Shown here one piece after another: positions 1 to 13,776 of a stretch of DNA of 64,000 bases. The notes under the pieces were generated by a model. That model made no database searches, was not told the origin of the DNA, and was given only the letters and a program-made list of their open reading frames with translations. Location: NCBI RefSeq assembly GCF_026914265.1, contig NC_069123.1, positions 51,592,949-51,656,948 of the forward strand, read 5' to 3'. Position 1 is the first letter of the stretch; every line of letters starts with the position of its first letter. The position numbers were made by a program, and so were the translations under genes. Source of the stretch: Mya arenaria. Lineage: Eukaryota; Mollusca; Bivalvia; Myida; Myidae.

Positions 1-2487
1 GAAAACCTAAAAACACTATGTTTCATGATAGTTGATGAGGGAATGCATTTGTTTAGATTTAAAAGAATATAGGAGTGCTTCAGAGGTAAAAAAGATTCAA
101 CTGGTGACCGTTATTTGGGCTTTTAGAAGCAAGACTAGTTTAATCCTTAGTCAATGTGATATTTTTGTTATAGTGTTTTATCAGTTAATAAGATTGTATA
201 TAATGTTGTGATTGTTACTTATAATAATGTAATAAAACATACACATCCTGCTCTTTTGTATTCCTATAATTATAATACATGTCCATTGCAGTCATGTTTA
301 TGAATAACAGAGAACCATACCTGGTGAAAAAAGCTGGGGGAAAAGCTGTCACAGGTGTGTGACAAATGCCCCAAGTTGGACTTTTTCAAACATATAATAG
401 CTAAGTTTGAGTTAAAATCCCCAAATAACAAAGCAATAGCCGAGACATGTGCAAATATATGTGACGTTGACTTTTTGAAATAAAACAAACTTTGTGTGTG
501 ACACAACTTCCCACAGTACTCGTGACACCGTATTAGGTGAAATTTTAAACAACCCATCATGAGTTCCATTGTAATAAAGGCCATAATCAAAATTATTGCT
601 AGGAGTCCAAATTAGCCAACATCAACCTTCCATAGGAGCTATAAATGTATTTGCAGAAGATTTTCGTATGGTGCTTGACAATTCTAGGTAATTTGACTGT
701 ACTTCTAGTTACAAAAGTTATGGCTGATGCTGTGAAATTGGTATTGTGCAACATTAACCACTATGTATGACCTTGACCTTTCCGTGGACACCATATATTT
801 TATGCATGACATGTCTTTTAAAGGTGCTCTACAATCCTGTAAATCTTGAATAATAGCAATAGCACAATAGCTGTCACAAGAACATGACAAATGCAACCAA
901 TTTGCCCTTGTCCCAGTTACAGACAACTGACTCAGTGAGAACTTTGAAGCTTGAATGATATACATGACACAGCTTCCTATGCTGCATTTCATTTCAGTAA
1001 AGTCTGATCACAAATTTGAGCTGGGTCAAGGTCAAGTTCATTATACTAGGCTATTTATGGGTTCCATGTCTGCTCAATATCTAGCTAGGTGATATTGGGT
1101 TTCATGTTCAACCCATCAAGGCAATTTGCTGGATACATGTTGGAACTTAGCTTGGTCATGGTCACAATATTAGATAAAGGTTTGAGGATTGATTGAAGTA
1201 AATACTGTTTATCCTTTAATATAAATTCTTTAGCAATTGTTATGGGTTTTTACAACACATTCTAAAATTGCATTGGATAATGTTGAAATATCATTAGTGT
1301 GATTGAAGTGAAACGGAATTTATCATCTTTTAGAATCTCATGAGCATAAAAATAAAGCAATCAACAGTTCTTTTATTTATTTATAAAAATATGGCTGATG
1401 CACTGAAAATGTGAATATACAGTATATGAAAGGTCTAAATATACACGACAGAATTGTTTCTTAGTAATGTTTACAATGATGTACACCAAGTAAGTAAAAC
1501 TCGATAAATGTTCATAATATATATTTGTACACAAAAATAGATTCGTTTATATAAAAAATCAAACTCAAGGACTAAATAAGTGAATAAATAAAACATGTTA
1601 ACTTTTTACCATTTTCATTATAAATTTAATATTCAATGGACAGAAATGTCTATAAAATGGAATGTTTATTGGGAATGCTTGGTATCTTATTTCCCCCACC
1701 CTACCAAAACAACAAAGAGTCTAAATTGAATTGTACATGAGTTGAGTATCCAATTATATTCAAGGTTGTGTCATTATTTACAAAAACAACTATGTACAAA
1801 ATAATCAACTTCCATTTAAAAATAAAAAATATATGCAAATTATTACTGTAAATACAGATATGTACACAATTGATATGTATTTGATATGTTGGTGGTAAAC
1901 CACACATTCAGGCCAAAAGACCTTAAAATCACATGGAATTACTACTCTCACTTTCAACAATCACTCAAAACACTGTTTTTTTTAATTTAACTTTAACTCT
2001 GACATGGACAGGATTACAGTACTTCTAGTTGATAAATGTCACAGATAAGTAAAAAGTATTTTCTCCCAGAATTGTTCTATCTGATTACGAAAGGATAGTG
2101 TTTTCTTACAGTCATCCCATTTTAGCTAGTTATAATCGTGTAGAGCAAAACATATGTTCATATTACTGCACTTGTTCATTTACTTCCATGGTACACACAA
2201 ATGTCCACTCAGCCCATCACATTTATCCTACTGCATGTAACAGGAATCTTCATACTTCTGAGATGTGCCCATTATTCTTCAGCAATACTAGCACCCACAA
2301 TGGATTATAATAACAGAACAATGAGAACCAGTAGAACAGATATTTAAAATTATACAGGTGTTTCAGACTCAACTTCTTCATTCAGAATTTTTCTTCGTGA
2401 TTATTACAAATATCAAAATTGTTCCTAAATAGCAGATTTTCAACTTATTCTCTCATTCTGAATCACACAAACAGTAGTGGACATTGA
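1..2487. other. non-coding 3' flank of the first Ly6 gene
   Basis: I see no gene in this AT-rich stretch. The short open frames have no family signature and no splice context. It lies downstream of the minus-strand Ly6-like gene ending at 2488, so part of it may be that gene's 3' UTR; AATAAA-type signals on the minus strand near 1370-1385 are compatible but not proof. Confidence 0.5.
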
Positions 2488-4646
2488 TCACAACCATTTT
2501 TTCAATGCTAAACTGAGGATGCCAAGTATTGCTGCCAACATCAGATTCACAGAGAGGGATCTGGCTCCATTGCATCCATCCGTCTCACAGTAACAAGTGT
2601 TTTTAAACACCCCCACATTGTCCCAAGACCAGCGGCAGCCCCATGCCACACCCTGGTCAGTTCTGGATGCGCAACGTCTCGTCATCTTTATCCAGGCTCC
2701 ATCTGAAATAAGGACAATATAATGTAGAGTGAAACATGAACATTCAGCTCTGGATGCTCTCGCCTCAATTTCTCGAAACTTCTGAAGCTTAACAGGCTTA
2801 AGTAGCTTATTTCACTTAGCCAAAGTACATACTTAAATTTGATTTTAATGAATGAAAAAGTGTTCATTGTGACAATCATAAACATAATTCTTATTTAAAG
2901 TCTAAAATATCTAAAAAAAAAATAATATTATATACCGGTAACACAAATTGTCACAAAAATAAAGCAAAAATAGTGAGATAAGCTTAATCCTGTTATAAGT
3001 GATTTAAGAAGTTACGAGAAAATGGGGCCTGATCTTACAGTTTGTTGCAATTGCCACATAAAACTTAGATAAAAACATGCTTCTTGAAGAATTTCAACAA
3101 TGTGTTCAAAAATGAAGTTCAAAAATACAAGAGCACTGCACTCTGATTTGCTGATGCTGATTCTGTTTTACTCGGGAGACAATGGAGCATAACTTGTCAA
3201 AATGTTTGTGGGCTTATGCCGTCCAACTTTGTGATATTATTTAAATCTACATTTTTTATCTTGATTATAAATTTATAAATAAATCTGCCTGGCAAAACCT
3301 ATAACTGCATGACATTTTCAACCATTATTTTACTGTTTACTTCCCTTCCAGTCACAAATTAACTGCGGAACCTTGGCTTTGCAAATATAAATACTTTTAG
3401 TCATACTTACTAGACAATTAGAGTATTATAACAGTTAACATGCATGTTGCATCTACCTAGTTCAATAATGATGTGTTTGTCTTTAGAACTAACATGTTTC
3501 AAATCGTAATTGCCAATGTTTATAAGTGTTAATTTTTTCAAGCACAATCAATTAACAGCACTAAAAAATTAAGGTTCTGATAATATATTTCCGGTATGTC
3601 ACCTTTTTAAGAACTTTTTCTTCAAAAAACATAAATATGAGCTTATGATGATTACTTCATAATAGAACTAATAATAATTTCAACATACATCCAGGGCTTT
3701 CCTGATAGATTTTTACACAAAACTGGCCAGGTGTGTTGGCCTCAAAGCTGTTACAGTCGACCATGGCATTGACTGTGGAATCAAAGGGTGTCTCCTGGGG
3801 GCAGAGGTCGGGGTTCTCATAGCTGTCACATTGGTAGCATTGGATCGCAAAACCTGAAGGGATAAAGAATAAACAAGATTTTATATAATTGCTTATCAAT
3901 AAAAATTGCAGGACTTAATTTAGTTACTTTGCAGTACACGTCCATTTGCCTGTTTGAAAACAGCAGGTCGCGCTGTATTCCATCCCCTGCAACATTCTTC
4001 AATTGATGCATATAATGTACTAAATACATAATTTTTTATATAAAGTATTACAATCAGTGCATTCAGTGAAGAATATTGCAGAGAGAGAGAGGAATTCTTC
4101 TACAAGATACTGGCGACATTCAACAAGCTGAACATTATTGCCATTATTGAGCGGGGAATTCTTTGTTCAATCCCCAGACGAGGATGTAGATGATTTCGGT
4201 ATGTTGAATCTTCCATGATGCTGTAAACATGGACCACAATGTCAACTACTTATCTATAATGGATTATATAAAAAATAAGGCATTCATCATGACTCATGAT
4301 TTTTTATAAAGGTAACGTCTGTCGGTATCTCTTTTATCTTCCAAGAATTCAAGTAATTTAATGCATATTGCTAATGACAGGTGTTGATTTCCTCATCAGA
4401 TATTAAACATAGGAGTGACCGATCATTTGAAAACTTATCTCTTTAGTTGAGTGTCTAAACATTTCCTGTTGAGTGTTGTTTTGTTTATATTTTGAAACTC
4501 AACCTATGGTCAAAAGTGGGCTTTGTTATACAGCATTAAGGTTTATAGTAATTAGTTTATAATAAAGTTATAGTTTTCTACGGCCTACCTTTATCAAAAG
4601 AAAGCCAGACACCTAGCAATAATGCTAGGTATTTTGTTGTCGCCAT
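2488..4646 (-). CDS. Ly6/three-finger, GPI-anchor-type protein (Quiver/Sleepless-like), 3 exons
   Basis: Coding exons are 4589-4646, 3689-3853 and 2488-2702, all with GT-AG borders and phase-1 introns; together they give 145 aa. Residues 1-22 form a signal peptide (MATTKYLALLLGVWL start), followed by IQCYQCDSY, the classic Ly6/uPAR opening. The mature part has ten cysteines and ends in CYCETDGCN, matching the Cys-x-Cys-x4-Cys-Asn close of the three-finger fold. A hydrophobic tail (LMLAAILGILSLAL) after NGARS fits GPI attachment. In insects, Quiver/Sleepless proteins act at the cell surface on potassium channels and nicotinic receptors; carrying that role over here is inference. A paralogue with the same exon plan lies upstream at 7823-10311. 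The start is the first ATG before the signal peptide. Confidence 0.9.
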
Positions 4647-7600
4647 TTTGGCGGATGTCACGAAAAGTTTACCTTGGTGGCGCTTTTGAAGTCCACCTGA
4701 GCTAATTTGCATATTTTACCTGTAACACGTGACTAGTCGACAACCGGTGTACAGGTATAGTACATAAAATCACTCATGCAAAACAACGCTTGAGCAAATA
4801 CAAGGGGCCACCAACAGGGAAAATGGCAAAGGTTGAAAACTACTATTACTTTTGTCTGTAACAGATACGATGTATTGCAAAATAGTGGTAGTATATGTAA
4901 ACCAGGAGCATTTACATGTGACGGATCAAAAATAAGACGTCAGTGGGCGTGATAATGGTCGTGCGACCCCTTCCCAAGGAACTTGTTAAATATACTAGTA
5001 ATTATATAATATGTAATACTTTTTATTACATACATACATCATATAAAAATTATACTGGTGTGCCATATAATTGTGACATTTGCATCCCTACACCAGCGAT
5101 TTAAATGTGTCAAGGATGGTCTCATTTTTGGATACCAGATATGATGTTATGCGTTATAATGATCATCGTCAAACCTCTGATGTATGCGAATGCGATGGCT
5201 TTGGGTCCTTCCAAGAGTTTTGCAATTTTCGTCCGAACTAATTTCATTATATTTATTATTTATCCCATATGATGACATCAAAAAACTAAATTGAGCTTGT
5301 TCGCCATATGTCATTATTTAATTGATGTTTTAGTTTTATACAATTCCTTTGGAATTTGTTCAAGTTCTAACTGAAAGAAATTGTATACGCTTAGAAGGGC
5401 GATACATTATATAATATTCAGATGTATTTACATAATGTCATCATGGCTTAAAAACTTGCAAGTTTATATTTGAACAGCTTTTAAGTTATTCCGGGGGAGG
5501 AAACCTCGAAAATTTGGAGAAAAGGCCAGACAGGGCCCTATAAACAAAATACTTAATATGTAGTTCACTCCACAGAATTATATAACTATAGATTTAAATT
5601 TTACAAAGGCTCTTAAATGGGGGGGGGGGGGGGGTGAATAAGAAATACTTGTGTACCAGAAAGGATTGAGTGGACATAATTGCAGTTTCTGATGGTAATT
5701 ATATATGAGCCTTAATAAGGGTGATCAAGAAACCTTATTTTACCATTTTGTATTAATTGTTTTCCTTATTCGCAGAAATAATCTAAGAGATCAAATTACG
5801 ACCGTATCCAGATATAATGAATGTTATGTTGTCTGAACACGAGTTCTCCGCCGACATTCAGTGGTAGAGTATGCTCAAGTTTCCGCTGAAGTGAAAAAAA
5901 CTCCCAATTGGAGGATGTACGTGTGTGTATAAGAGCGTCTGATCTAAATCCTATATTTCAGAAGTATTTGTAATTTCACCATTCTTTAGATGTCGATATG
6001 TCACCAAATATCTCAAGCATGGTTCTGAACGGAAGAATTTTAGGATACATTAAGTACGCAATGGCTTGAAATTTTCTGAACATTCTCGTGCATGTTTCCA
6101 TGAGAGAATCCCGTTGTTTAAAGGTGCAGAAAAACGATGTTTCTACTTTATGTGACGATAATTAATCACAGTAGATCTTTTAGCACTCACCAGTCATTTA
6201 ATATTTTTGTGTGTCCAGCTATTTAATTCACGGTTACAATCTTGTTATCAGTTATATATATTTTCTAAAGGTGCATTATTTAGTGAGAAGTTCAAGGCTT
6301 ATCACTCAGAAATAATGTTTGTTATAAATGTGTGTGAATTAATTTTGAATAAGAGTGTCACTTAAAGAAATATCCCGTGCATTCTACTGACAATCTAACA
6401 CCAAGGCTGTGTATTAGAAAGATGGATCTGAAATCGTGTAGGTCCGTTCATAATCCTATTATTTATTTTTTAATTTCGAAATACTTTGGTACATTGTGGT
6501 TCAGGCATGTGCATTTTTGCAACCAATATATTTTACAATAACGGTACCTGATCGGGATCTTGAAATAGCTGTTTTCCTGCTTGGACTGTTTTCTCGGTGG
6601 AATATCGTTATCTGACCGTAACTGATGTTTGTAAAGCGCGTATCTCAATCCCCTAGCATATTTGATTGTATTATGGGGTTTTCTTATCTTCACATCGATA
6701 TTCTAATTGTATTATTTGTTTTTAATTAAAGCCGTTGTGGCAATCAATTGAACACAATGTCATCTCATTTACTATTTTTATTTGGTCTGAAATCAATCTA
6801 AATAAACTTTACATTGTATCATTGAGGAGTGATGTACATACAAAATCATATGGTTAACAAACATGTTTGTGAAGAACAACATTCATTCTTAAAAACGGTA
6901 TAAAACAATTGTAGATATCGTACATATCAAAAAAAAAAACATCCTCTTTTCACATCAAGATCGATGGTCTTAAAACCTTGAACATGTTGGAAACTAATGA
7001 AAAGATATTTGACTCATTAATGCAGAAATTCATGACCTCCATCATGAAAAACTAGTGAACAATACAAATATGGACGAACAATCTGATATTGAATAATTTT
7101 CATCACATAAAGAAAACAACATAACTGCACCAGGTCATTGAACTCTTACAGTGAAGATGTTAAAGATAATAACAAGTTGTTTTTTTCAACAACTTCATTG
7201 CATTTAATGCATGACTAATTAGGAGCGACATATGGAGCAGACAATAATTTTAAAAAAAGTCTTGAACATCTTCAATGTAAGAATATTTGACAATAATGCA
7301 GGTGAGTCGAGAACGTACTAAAGCTAAGACATACAATCAGTGTAGCGTAGCCTTCTGTCCGCACAGCAGTCAGCTACTGAGCATTACAACAACACAGTAT
7401 TGTTGCGACATTTACACCACCTCTTATTGCACATTCATACACCATCTTTCTCTTCGTTTCAGCTGTTTAAATCCCTGAATCAGATCTTAACACTTCCCCG
7501 TCAAGTGCCATCAACCACACTTGACTGTAATTTATTGTACCTGTCAACTGTGTATATTAATAGTTGTGTCATTAAATGTGCTGAACATACACTATAAATT

Positions 7601-7822
7601 TTCAACACTGTCTTAAAACTTAAACCTGGATGTCAAACAAATTGGAATGTGTAGTTTAAGCTAAAAAGAAAGGTGTTACAATTTCATATTACGTATTGGT
7701 ATTCATTGGCATTTCCTTTTCACCTTTTTAAGCCAGATGTTAAGGCCTTTTTTAAATCTCATTGCATAGTTTTAAAATTTCTGTTAACATTTATTAAAGA
7801 TCGTTCAAGTTTGATCCTGGTG
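4647..7822. other. non-coding interval between the two Ly6-like genes
   Basis: No coding region or recognisable repeat was found. It contains a poly-G run at about 5619-5634 and AT-rich unique-looking sequence. The part just above 4646 should hold the promoter of the first Ly6-like gene, but I see no clear core element. Confidence 0.45.
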
Positions 7823-10311
7823 TTATAACTTTCTAAACAGAAGTCCAAGTGTGGTAAGCGCAGGAAGTAACATCGCAATCATGGGAATTTTGACAGACTC
7901 GGCACCATTGCAGCCATCTTGGTTGTCGCAGTGGCAGTAGCGCATCTTGACACGGTATGTTCCGGTACGTTCCACACATTCTCGTCCTTGATCCCCTCCA
8001 ACTTCACCGGATGGCGCACACTGACGGATGTATCGGGTGTTCCACTGATCATCGTAGTATACTGGAATATATCAATATTTTTCCATTTTAAATTATGAAA
8101 AATAATAATACTTTCAGTCCTCTAACAACAATAGTACATTAAATACATATTGACAGGAACAAATCAACAAAATTTTCCAAGAAATTATTCAAAACTTCTA
8201 AATCACAGAAAAGAACAATCATGAGTTCCACCATACCTTCCTGCACAATCTTCCTGCACATGGTAACTCCGGGATCACATGGCTCCTGGTTGTAAGATCC
8301 GTTGTTAAACCAATCTGCACAGGTCTTCTGGAAGTAGGAGTTACATACAAAGCACCTGATGGGTTTCTGTGCAACAACTGAAATAGAAAAAATACAATAT
8401 TATACATTCTTGGTCACTTGCTTTATTTTAATATTTCCTATTAAACCATGGAAAAATAGTCTCATAATGCCTTAATGGTCTCAAAATATGTCGCAAAAAA
8501 AAACACTGTACGAACAACAACTTGAAATAAGACCATATAAGTACTAACTTTGAATAATCTTTCAAGATTGGATCAAATACCTTAAAGGAATGATACCAAT
8601 TAATGTTTATAAATGCCTTGTTTTTCCAGCTCTTTTATTGCAGTCAGTAAATACAATGTCATGTTACATAAGGTTATGTCATATTCAACAAGGTCCATTC
8701 AAGCCATTTACCACTTCAGTTACACAATAAACCTGTCAAGGGTCAGTGACATTACTGTCCCCAGCAGGTCAGCTATTGCCTTGGGCCATTAAACTAAGCT
8801 TGTCAAGAGTCTGTTTTCGAACAAAGGGTTATTGTCCATACATAAAAAATAAGAAAATCACAATTTTGAAAAGCTTTTCTGCCAGAGATTTGACAAAATA
8901 TAATTCCTATCAGTTTCATACTTGGCCAGCACTTATGTTTACCCTTTAGTTTTATGAACAAAGCCTCGCTTTACATTACAGAAAAAAAAACACACAGCAC
9001 ATCTGAAAATTTCATAAACATGTTACTTGAATGCCATGTTCTATATCTAAACCTGAGTTAAGAACAGCAACATATTTTTCTTTTACTTACACTAGTTAAT
9101 TTCAGCAGTGTTGTGAAGGGAATGAACATCTATTTCCCAATGTGTCATATAATCTGTTAAATTTGTACTTTGTATAATTGGAATTTGTAAGTTATTTTCT
9201 TCCTTTTAGGCCATACAAGCTTTTCTGAATTCATGCTTTGTTTCATAGTTATTTCATGGTAAATCCTAGATTTTAGTGACATCTCAACACCGTGGTGTTC
9301 ATAATGTGTTTACCAATAAGCAACAAATTAAAAGGTTTTGAGCACCTAGAATAGATTTATTATGATGAAATATTGACTGATCAAGAAATTAAACCGTTTA
9401 AAATACATCAAATTTCTTCATATTTGAAACATGCTTAAAACAAGTCTATTGCCAAACATGTGCAGTTTAAAGGCAAGACATTAAAAAGTTACATCAGCAC
9501 CCAAAGTCAATATTGAATATGTGAAAAATATTTAAGGTTTACAATTATCTTTCATTACATTTATAAACAAAAAGTTTCAGAATGGTTTTATGACATTCAT
9601 TCAAACTTACAGATTACTTCATGTATATTTTAAATGTTCCATTGGAGCAATTTAACACATGACAACTGTATTTTCAATTAAATTTATTTGATGTAAGCGT
9701 TTTTTTCAATGACCCGTTCAGTCAATCAAGTATTTTGAAACATACATTATAGAGACTGAATGTTGCAAAATCCGAAGGTTTTGACAAAATTAACCAAACA
9801 AAGAATGAGCATGTACTCTTTTGCATAGGTGTCAGACTCTCGTCTAAATCAAGAGGTTATGGCCTTGAGTCCCACTAGGGAACTCTGCATTCTCAATAAA
9901 AAAAGTACTTTCCTATTTGAGACGGTTCAACCAAAACTTATTCAGAACCCTTCGGCTTCGTACTTTCTCGAGACCAGTATGAGTTTCAACCCAGGAAACT
10001 TAAGACTCGGGAGTGATTCGTATCAGCTTAAAGTTATCCTCACAACCGAGCTTAAATAACTCGTTACTCAACAAAATAAAATTATCACTGTTGACAAAAC
10101 AAATCATGAATTAACAAAACAAAAGCAACACTGACACAGTCAATGTCAGTGGCCATGTAGGAGGTTGTAAGATTGTATGGAAATTTACCGGTTCCTCTTC
10201 GGTTATTGAATAATTATTAGTAAATATATCAATTAGAAATTACTTCTTACCTGAGTCTAGAACTAGAAAAATTGCTACAGCGCCAACCATACTTGCGATT
10301 AACCACTTCAT
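7823..10311 (-). CDS. second Ly6/three-finger, GPI-anchor-type protein (Quiver/Sleepless-like), 3 exons
   Basis: Exons are 10251-10311, 8237-8377 and 7823-8061, with consensus GT-AG borders and phase-1 introns, giving 146 aa. The first exon encodes a signal peptide (MKWLIASMVGAVAIFLVL). The mature chain opens IRCFVCNSYFQKTC, has ten cysteines, and closes YCHCDNQDGCNGA, the three-finger signature. The C-terminus (IPMIAMLLPALTTLGLLF) is hydrophobic, as in GPI-anchored precursors. Exon number, intron phases and domain placement match the gene at 2488-4646, so the two are tandem paralogues on one strand, although the proteins have diverged well beyond the cysteines. A minus-strand AATAAA at 7790-7795 sits just past the stop and could end a very short 3' UTR. 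Confidence 0.9.
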
Positions 10312-11127
10312 TTTGTAAATGCTAAATTGTTCACGATGGAGGTCACTATGAAGATTTTGGTAAGGACGGGGTCTTGTACGCATGCGCAAAATAGTTATGA
10401 CGTTGATGGGGCGAGCAAGGGGAAATATTATGGTATTTCAAAATTGCAGTGGTTACATTAAACCCAAAATGACAATTATCAGGCATTGCAAATGAAATGG
10501 AGTGTTTACAATTCTCCGCCTTACCCTAGTTTTTTGCGCCGACCTTTTTTGTTTTATACCAGCAAGCATTTTTTTCGGAACATTAAAATATTTCATTCTT
10601 TTTAGATACCTTTTACCTTTTCGGTAGTCGATCGTTTAGTTGTTGTTGAGTTTATAAAGGTCTGCCCTCGCCCTATAGTGGCTGCATTATGGCTTGACCC
10701 CGTCACATCCATGTGTCTGAAACATATTTTTGATGCCAAAGAGGGAGTTTTATTCCCACCTTTTTTTGTGGGATGATCGCCAAATTAGTAATTTTGAACC
10801 CCAAATGCCGCAGGCTGTACGATAAATGACATCTAGAGTGATCCCACAGCTCTGTCTATTGGATTTATTTCTTTTGGTCTTAACTTGTTGAAATTTAGAG
10901 ATGTATAGCACGCGTGTCTTAAAATTTTGAACTATTGTAAGTTTGGGATTTTTAAAAGGATGAGGAAGACTTACGGACAGTTCTTTGGCACGAATGTGTT
11001 TTGAGAACAGGACGTTTTGTCCAGTCTGCATACGTATATAATTATATGAACCGACCTCTTTGTTGTCGAATCCTGAGTTGCCTAAAGTCGATCGTTTAAA
11101 TGGGAAGGACGCGTGATATACTGGAAC
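10312..11127. other. upstream flank of the second Ly6-like gene
   Basis: No gene is supported. The segment just above 10311 should contain the 5' UTR and promoter of the Ly6-like gene; 10,370-10,400 is locally GC-richer. A minus-strand open frame here (10750-11181) shows no domain and runs into the repeat element at 11128. Confidence 0.4.
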
Positions 11128-11952
11128 CTGGTCAAAAAGCCCCCAAGTCAAATAGCCCCCTTTTTGGGCAAACAGCCCCACTTTTGGTCAAAAAGCCCCC
11201 ATTTTGAAAAAAAAATAGTCAAAACGCCCCCGATTTTGGTCAAGACGCCCCCATTTTGGTCAAAAAGGTATATTTGAAGGTAAGTTGTAATATTTTTAAG
11301 ATATATTGCATTTACATAATTGCTAATCAAACAATTACATTTGCTGATAATTAAAATGTTTTAAAGTATCAAAAATAATTTGCACATATATTTAAGACTT
11401 AATTACTCATTAGAATAACAATTTTATTATTATGTATTGACATATAATATATACTCACCACCTATGTTAATGTATATTGTATTGTGCAATGAGAATACAT
11501 TTTACCATATATTGTAAATGTGTATCTAAAAGATGTGAATAATATGCAAATTATTTCAAAATTTAAAAAAAGAGTTAAATTATGTATTCTTGTTGTTTCG
11601 ACTTAATTTCGATGCGTAATTATTAATATTAAGATAAAGAAAAACAACAAAAAAAAACGTATTGCTTAGAAACATTTAAAATGTAGATTTGATGTAATAT
11701 ATTATTTATAAGTAATATTTTAAAACGTTTGTTATTCTTACTTGGTAAAATTGTCAGATTTCTTATGTTAATTGCACTTCAGTTTGTAAAAATAAAGGTT
11801 TAAAAATGTTTTGGAATAACATAACTATGAATATAAACATATAAAAAAAATGGGGGCGTATTTTGGGGGCTTAAATTTTACCAATTTTAAAATGTGAGTG
11901 GGGGCTATTTGACCAAAATGGGGGCTATTTGACTTGGGGGCTATTTGACTAG
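11128..11952. mobile_element. non-autonomous inverted-repeat element with GTCAAATAGCCCCC subterminal repeats
   Basis: Left end: CTGGTCAAAAAGCCCCC and then about five variants of GTCAAAnAGCCCCC up to about 11,265. Right end: the reverse complement of the same motif three or four times between about 11,853 and 11,952, ending in GACTAG. The 580-bp middle is AT-rich with no coding potential. No clear target-site duplication could be fixed, so the superfamily is open. Tandem subterminal motifs are typical transposase-binding arrays in DNA transposons. Confidence 0.7.
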
Positions 11953-12562
11953 GAAGCGTCACCCCGAATCGCAACGATTTTCATTTTTATATAAATTTCG
12001 ACCTACGTACCCTATACATTCGGCAGTGATATCGGAAACAAAGAAATATTTTTTATGCATGCCTTTAATGACAGTGCAAGAAACACATATCTAAATTGAG
12101 TTTATAGACCCAGTTATATGGTTTTTTTTGCGATTTTTGTGCAGACATGATGCAGGGAAACAAACATAATGATATAAAACCAGAACAAGATAATCGCACA
12201 CGAAACCCAGCTCATAGATCATTTTTTTGAGCTATGTCTGTTCCCCCGTAGTGTAGATTTTATTAAAACATTAAGCAAATAATCTATGTGTAACTCTTGA
12301 AAATGATTGTACCTCAAAACTAACTAAAAAAAAATAAAAAAAATAACGTTTTAATTTTTCGCCTTTTTAACCCATTTTGTACTGTGGAACATAACTATAT
12401 GAGCAAAACGCTTTAAAATGTCATGAAGCATTCATGTAGGACCTGCCATGAGTTTCAGGTTAAAGCACACATTTGCAAACGAGTTGAGGAAATATTATAA
12501 AGTGAGCCTTTGGCGAGCGTTAACGAGTTTCATAAAATGTATTTACTTAATTGTTGTACATA
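11953..12562. other. non-coding interval
   Basis: AT-rich sequence with short A and T runs. I see no gene or recognisable repeat. Confidence 0.4.
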
Positions 12563-12927
12563 TTAAAGCTGCACTCTCACAGATTTACCATTTTTACAAC
12601 TTCTTTATTTTTTGTCTTTGAAAGAGCAAATTTTTGCGTAAATATTTGCAAACCAATGATAATAAGATTGCTGACAAAAAATCAGATCGTAGATTTTCAT
12701 ATTTCCGTTCGAAAATTTATGTTTTATGGCTTAAACCGTACTAACGGTTTAAGAAAAATGTATAAAACATTAATTTTTGAACTTAAATATAAAAATGTGC
12801 GATTTGATCTTTCGATAGCAGTCTTATATCACTGGTTTCCATGGATTTTCGCAAAAATTGGCTCGTTCCAAGACAGAAAATAAAAAAAAGTTGTCAAAAC
12901 GTCCAATCTGTGAGAGTGCAGCTTTAA
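12563..12927. mobile_element. MITE with TTAA target site
   Basis: It begins TTAAAGCTGCACTCTCACAG and ends with the reverse complement (CTGTGAGAGTGCAGCTTTAA), giving about 24-bp TIRs with TTAA at both borders, as in piggyBac-like or other TTAA-targeting elements. Length is 365 bp. The 110-aa open frame across it has no known domain. A fragment of the right end of the same family lies at about 34,858-34,913. Confidence 0.85.
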
Positions 12928-13344
12928 AGTAAAAGTTGACCCTTATTCTTAAAACACAAGAAAAGAAATGTAAAACCTTTTCGAAATTTATCATTGGCAT
13001 TTAAAAAAAAATATCATACAATGAAAACACTTTTCATTTATAATAATATGTTCATGTATTCACCGGGGATGAGCAAAAAAAGTCACATGACCACAAATGC
13101 AAACGCCAGTAGTATTTTGGCTCGATTGATCGTCAATCAAGGTAATTTTATTTCTTATCGATATTTTTGTTATAAGCGAGAGTTCGTTCAAATGACATAG
13201 TATTTCGTTAGCCTTTAAAAACTGAAAATGTGTTCAAGATATTGAAGATATTTATCCGATTTATTATTAAATATCCATCATAATGAAAGTTATATAAATT
13301 TATGATACGTAACAAACATTGACACGATATTATGCGCGAGTTTT

Positions 13345-13776
13345 TCCAGGATCATCGCCGCTCGTGTAAGATTTCTCGCCAGTATGGCCATCCATATGAG
13401 CTTTCAGGTCTATTTCTCCTCCATTGAAATCCCACACATGTCGCACGTATAACGTGTCGTGCCATCTTCTCCTCGCCAATGCCTGTTCAGGTACGTATGT
13501 GTGGTGACCTCCTGCATGCATTTCGGGCACAGAAACTGCTTATTGGATCCATGTGTTGTGCACCTGTATAAATACATGTATGCCTTTATAAGTATGCAAT
13601 TGAAATACTTGTAATACTAGAATACACTTACATATGGCGCGTCAAGCTCTCCGTGGTGTATAACTGTTTCTAACAGCATGTAAATGCTTTTACACCGTCA
13701 TGGCGGCGCTCATGCAATTTCAGCCCCCATGTCGTTTTCAACGCATTCCCACAAACGTGGCAAACAAATGACATCA
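13345..13776 (-). pseudogene. C2H2 zinc-finger gene fragment carried inside the TIR element
   Basis: Two exon-like blocks are visible. The first (13632-13776) has a TTTCAG acceptor and a GTAAGTG donor and reads FVCHVCGNALKTTWGLKLHE, a C-x2-C-x12-H-x3-H finger, then a second finger interrupted by a TAG. The second block (from 13563 down to about 13,345) reads FLCPKCMQEVTTHTYLNRH and YTCDMCGISMEE, breaks frame near 13,400, and resumes as DLKAHMDGHTGEKS with the typical TGEK linker. The stop, the frame break and a degraded second histidine show it is dead. The intron is retained, so it was captured as DNA rather than from mRNA. Confidence 0.7.

Noticed and set aside
10750-11181. 143-aa minus-strand open frame
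   Set aside because: No domain; part of it is the end motif of the GTCAAATAGCCCCC element.
12551-12883. 110-aa plus-strand open frame
   Set aside because: Lies inside the TTAA MITE and has no recognisable domain.
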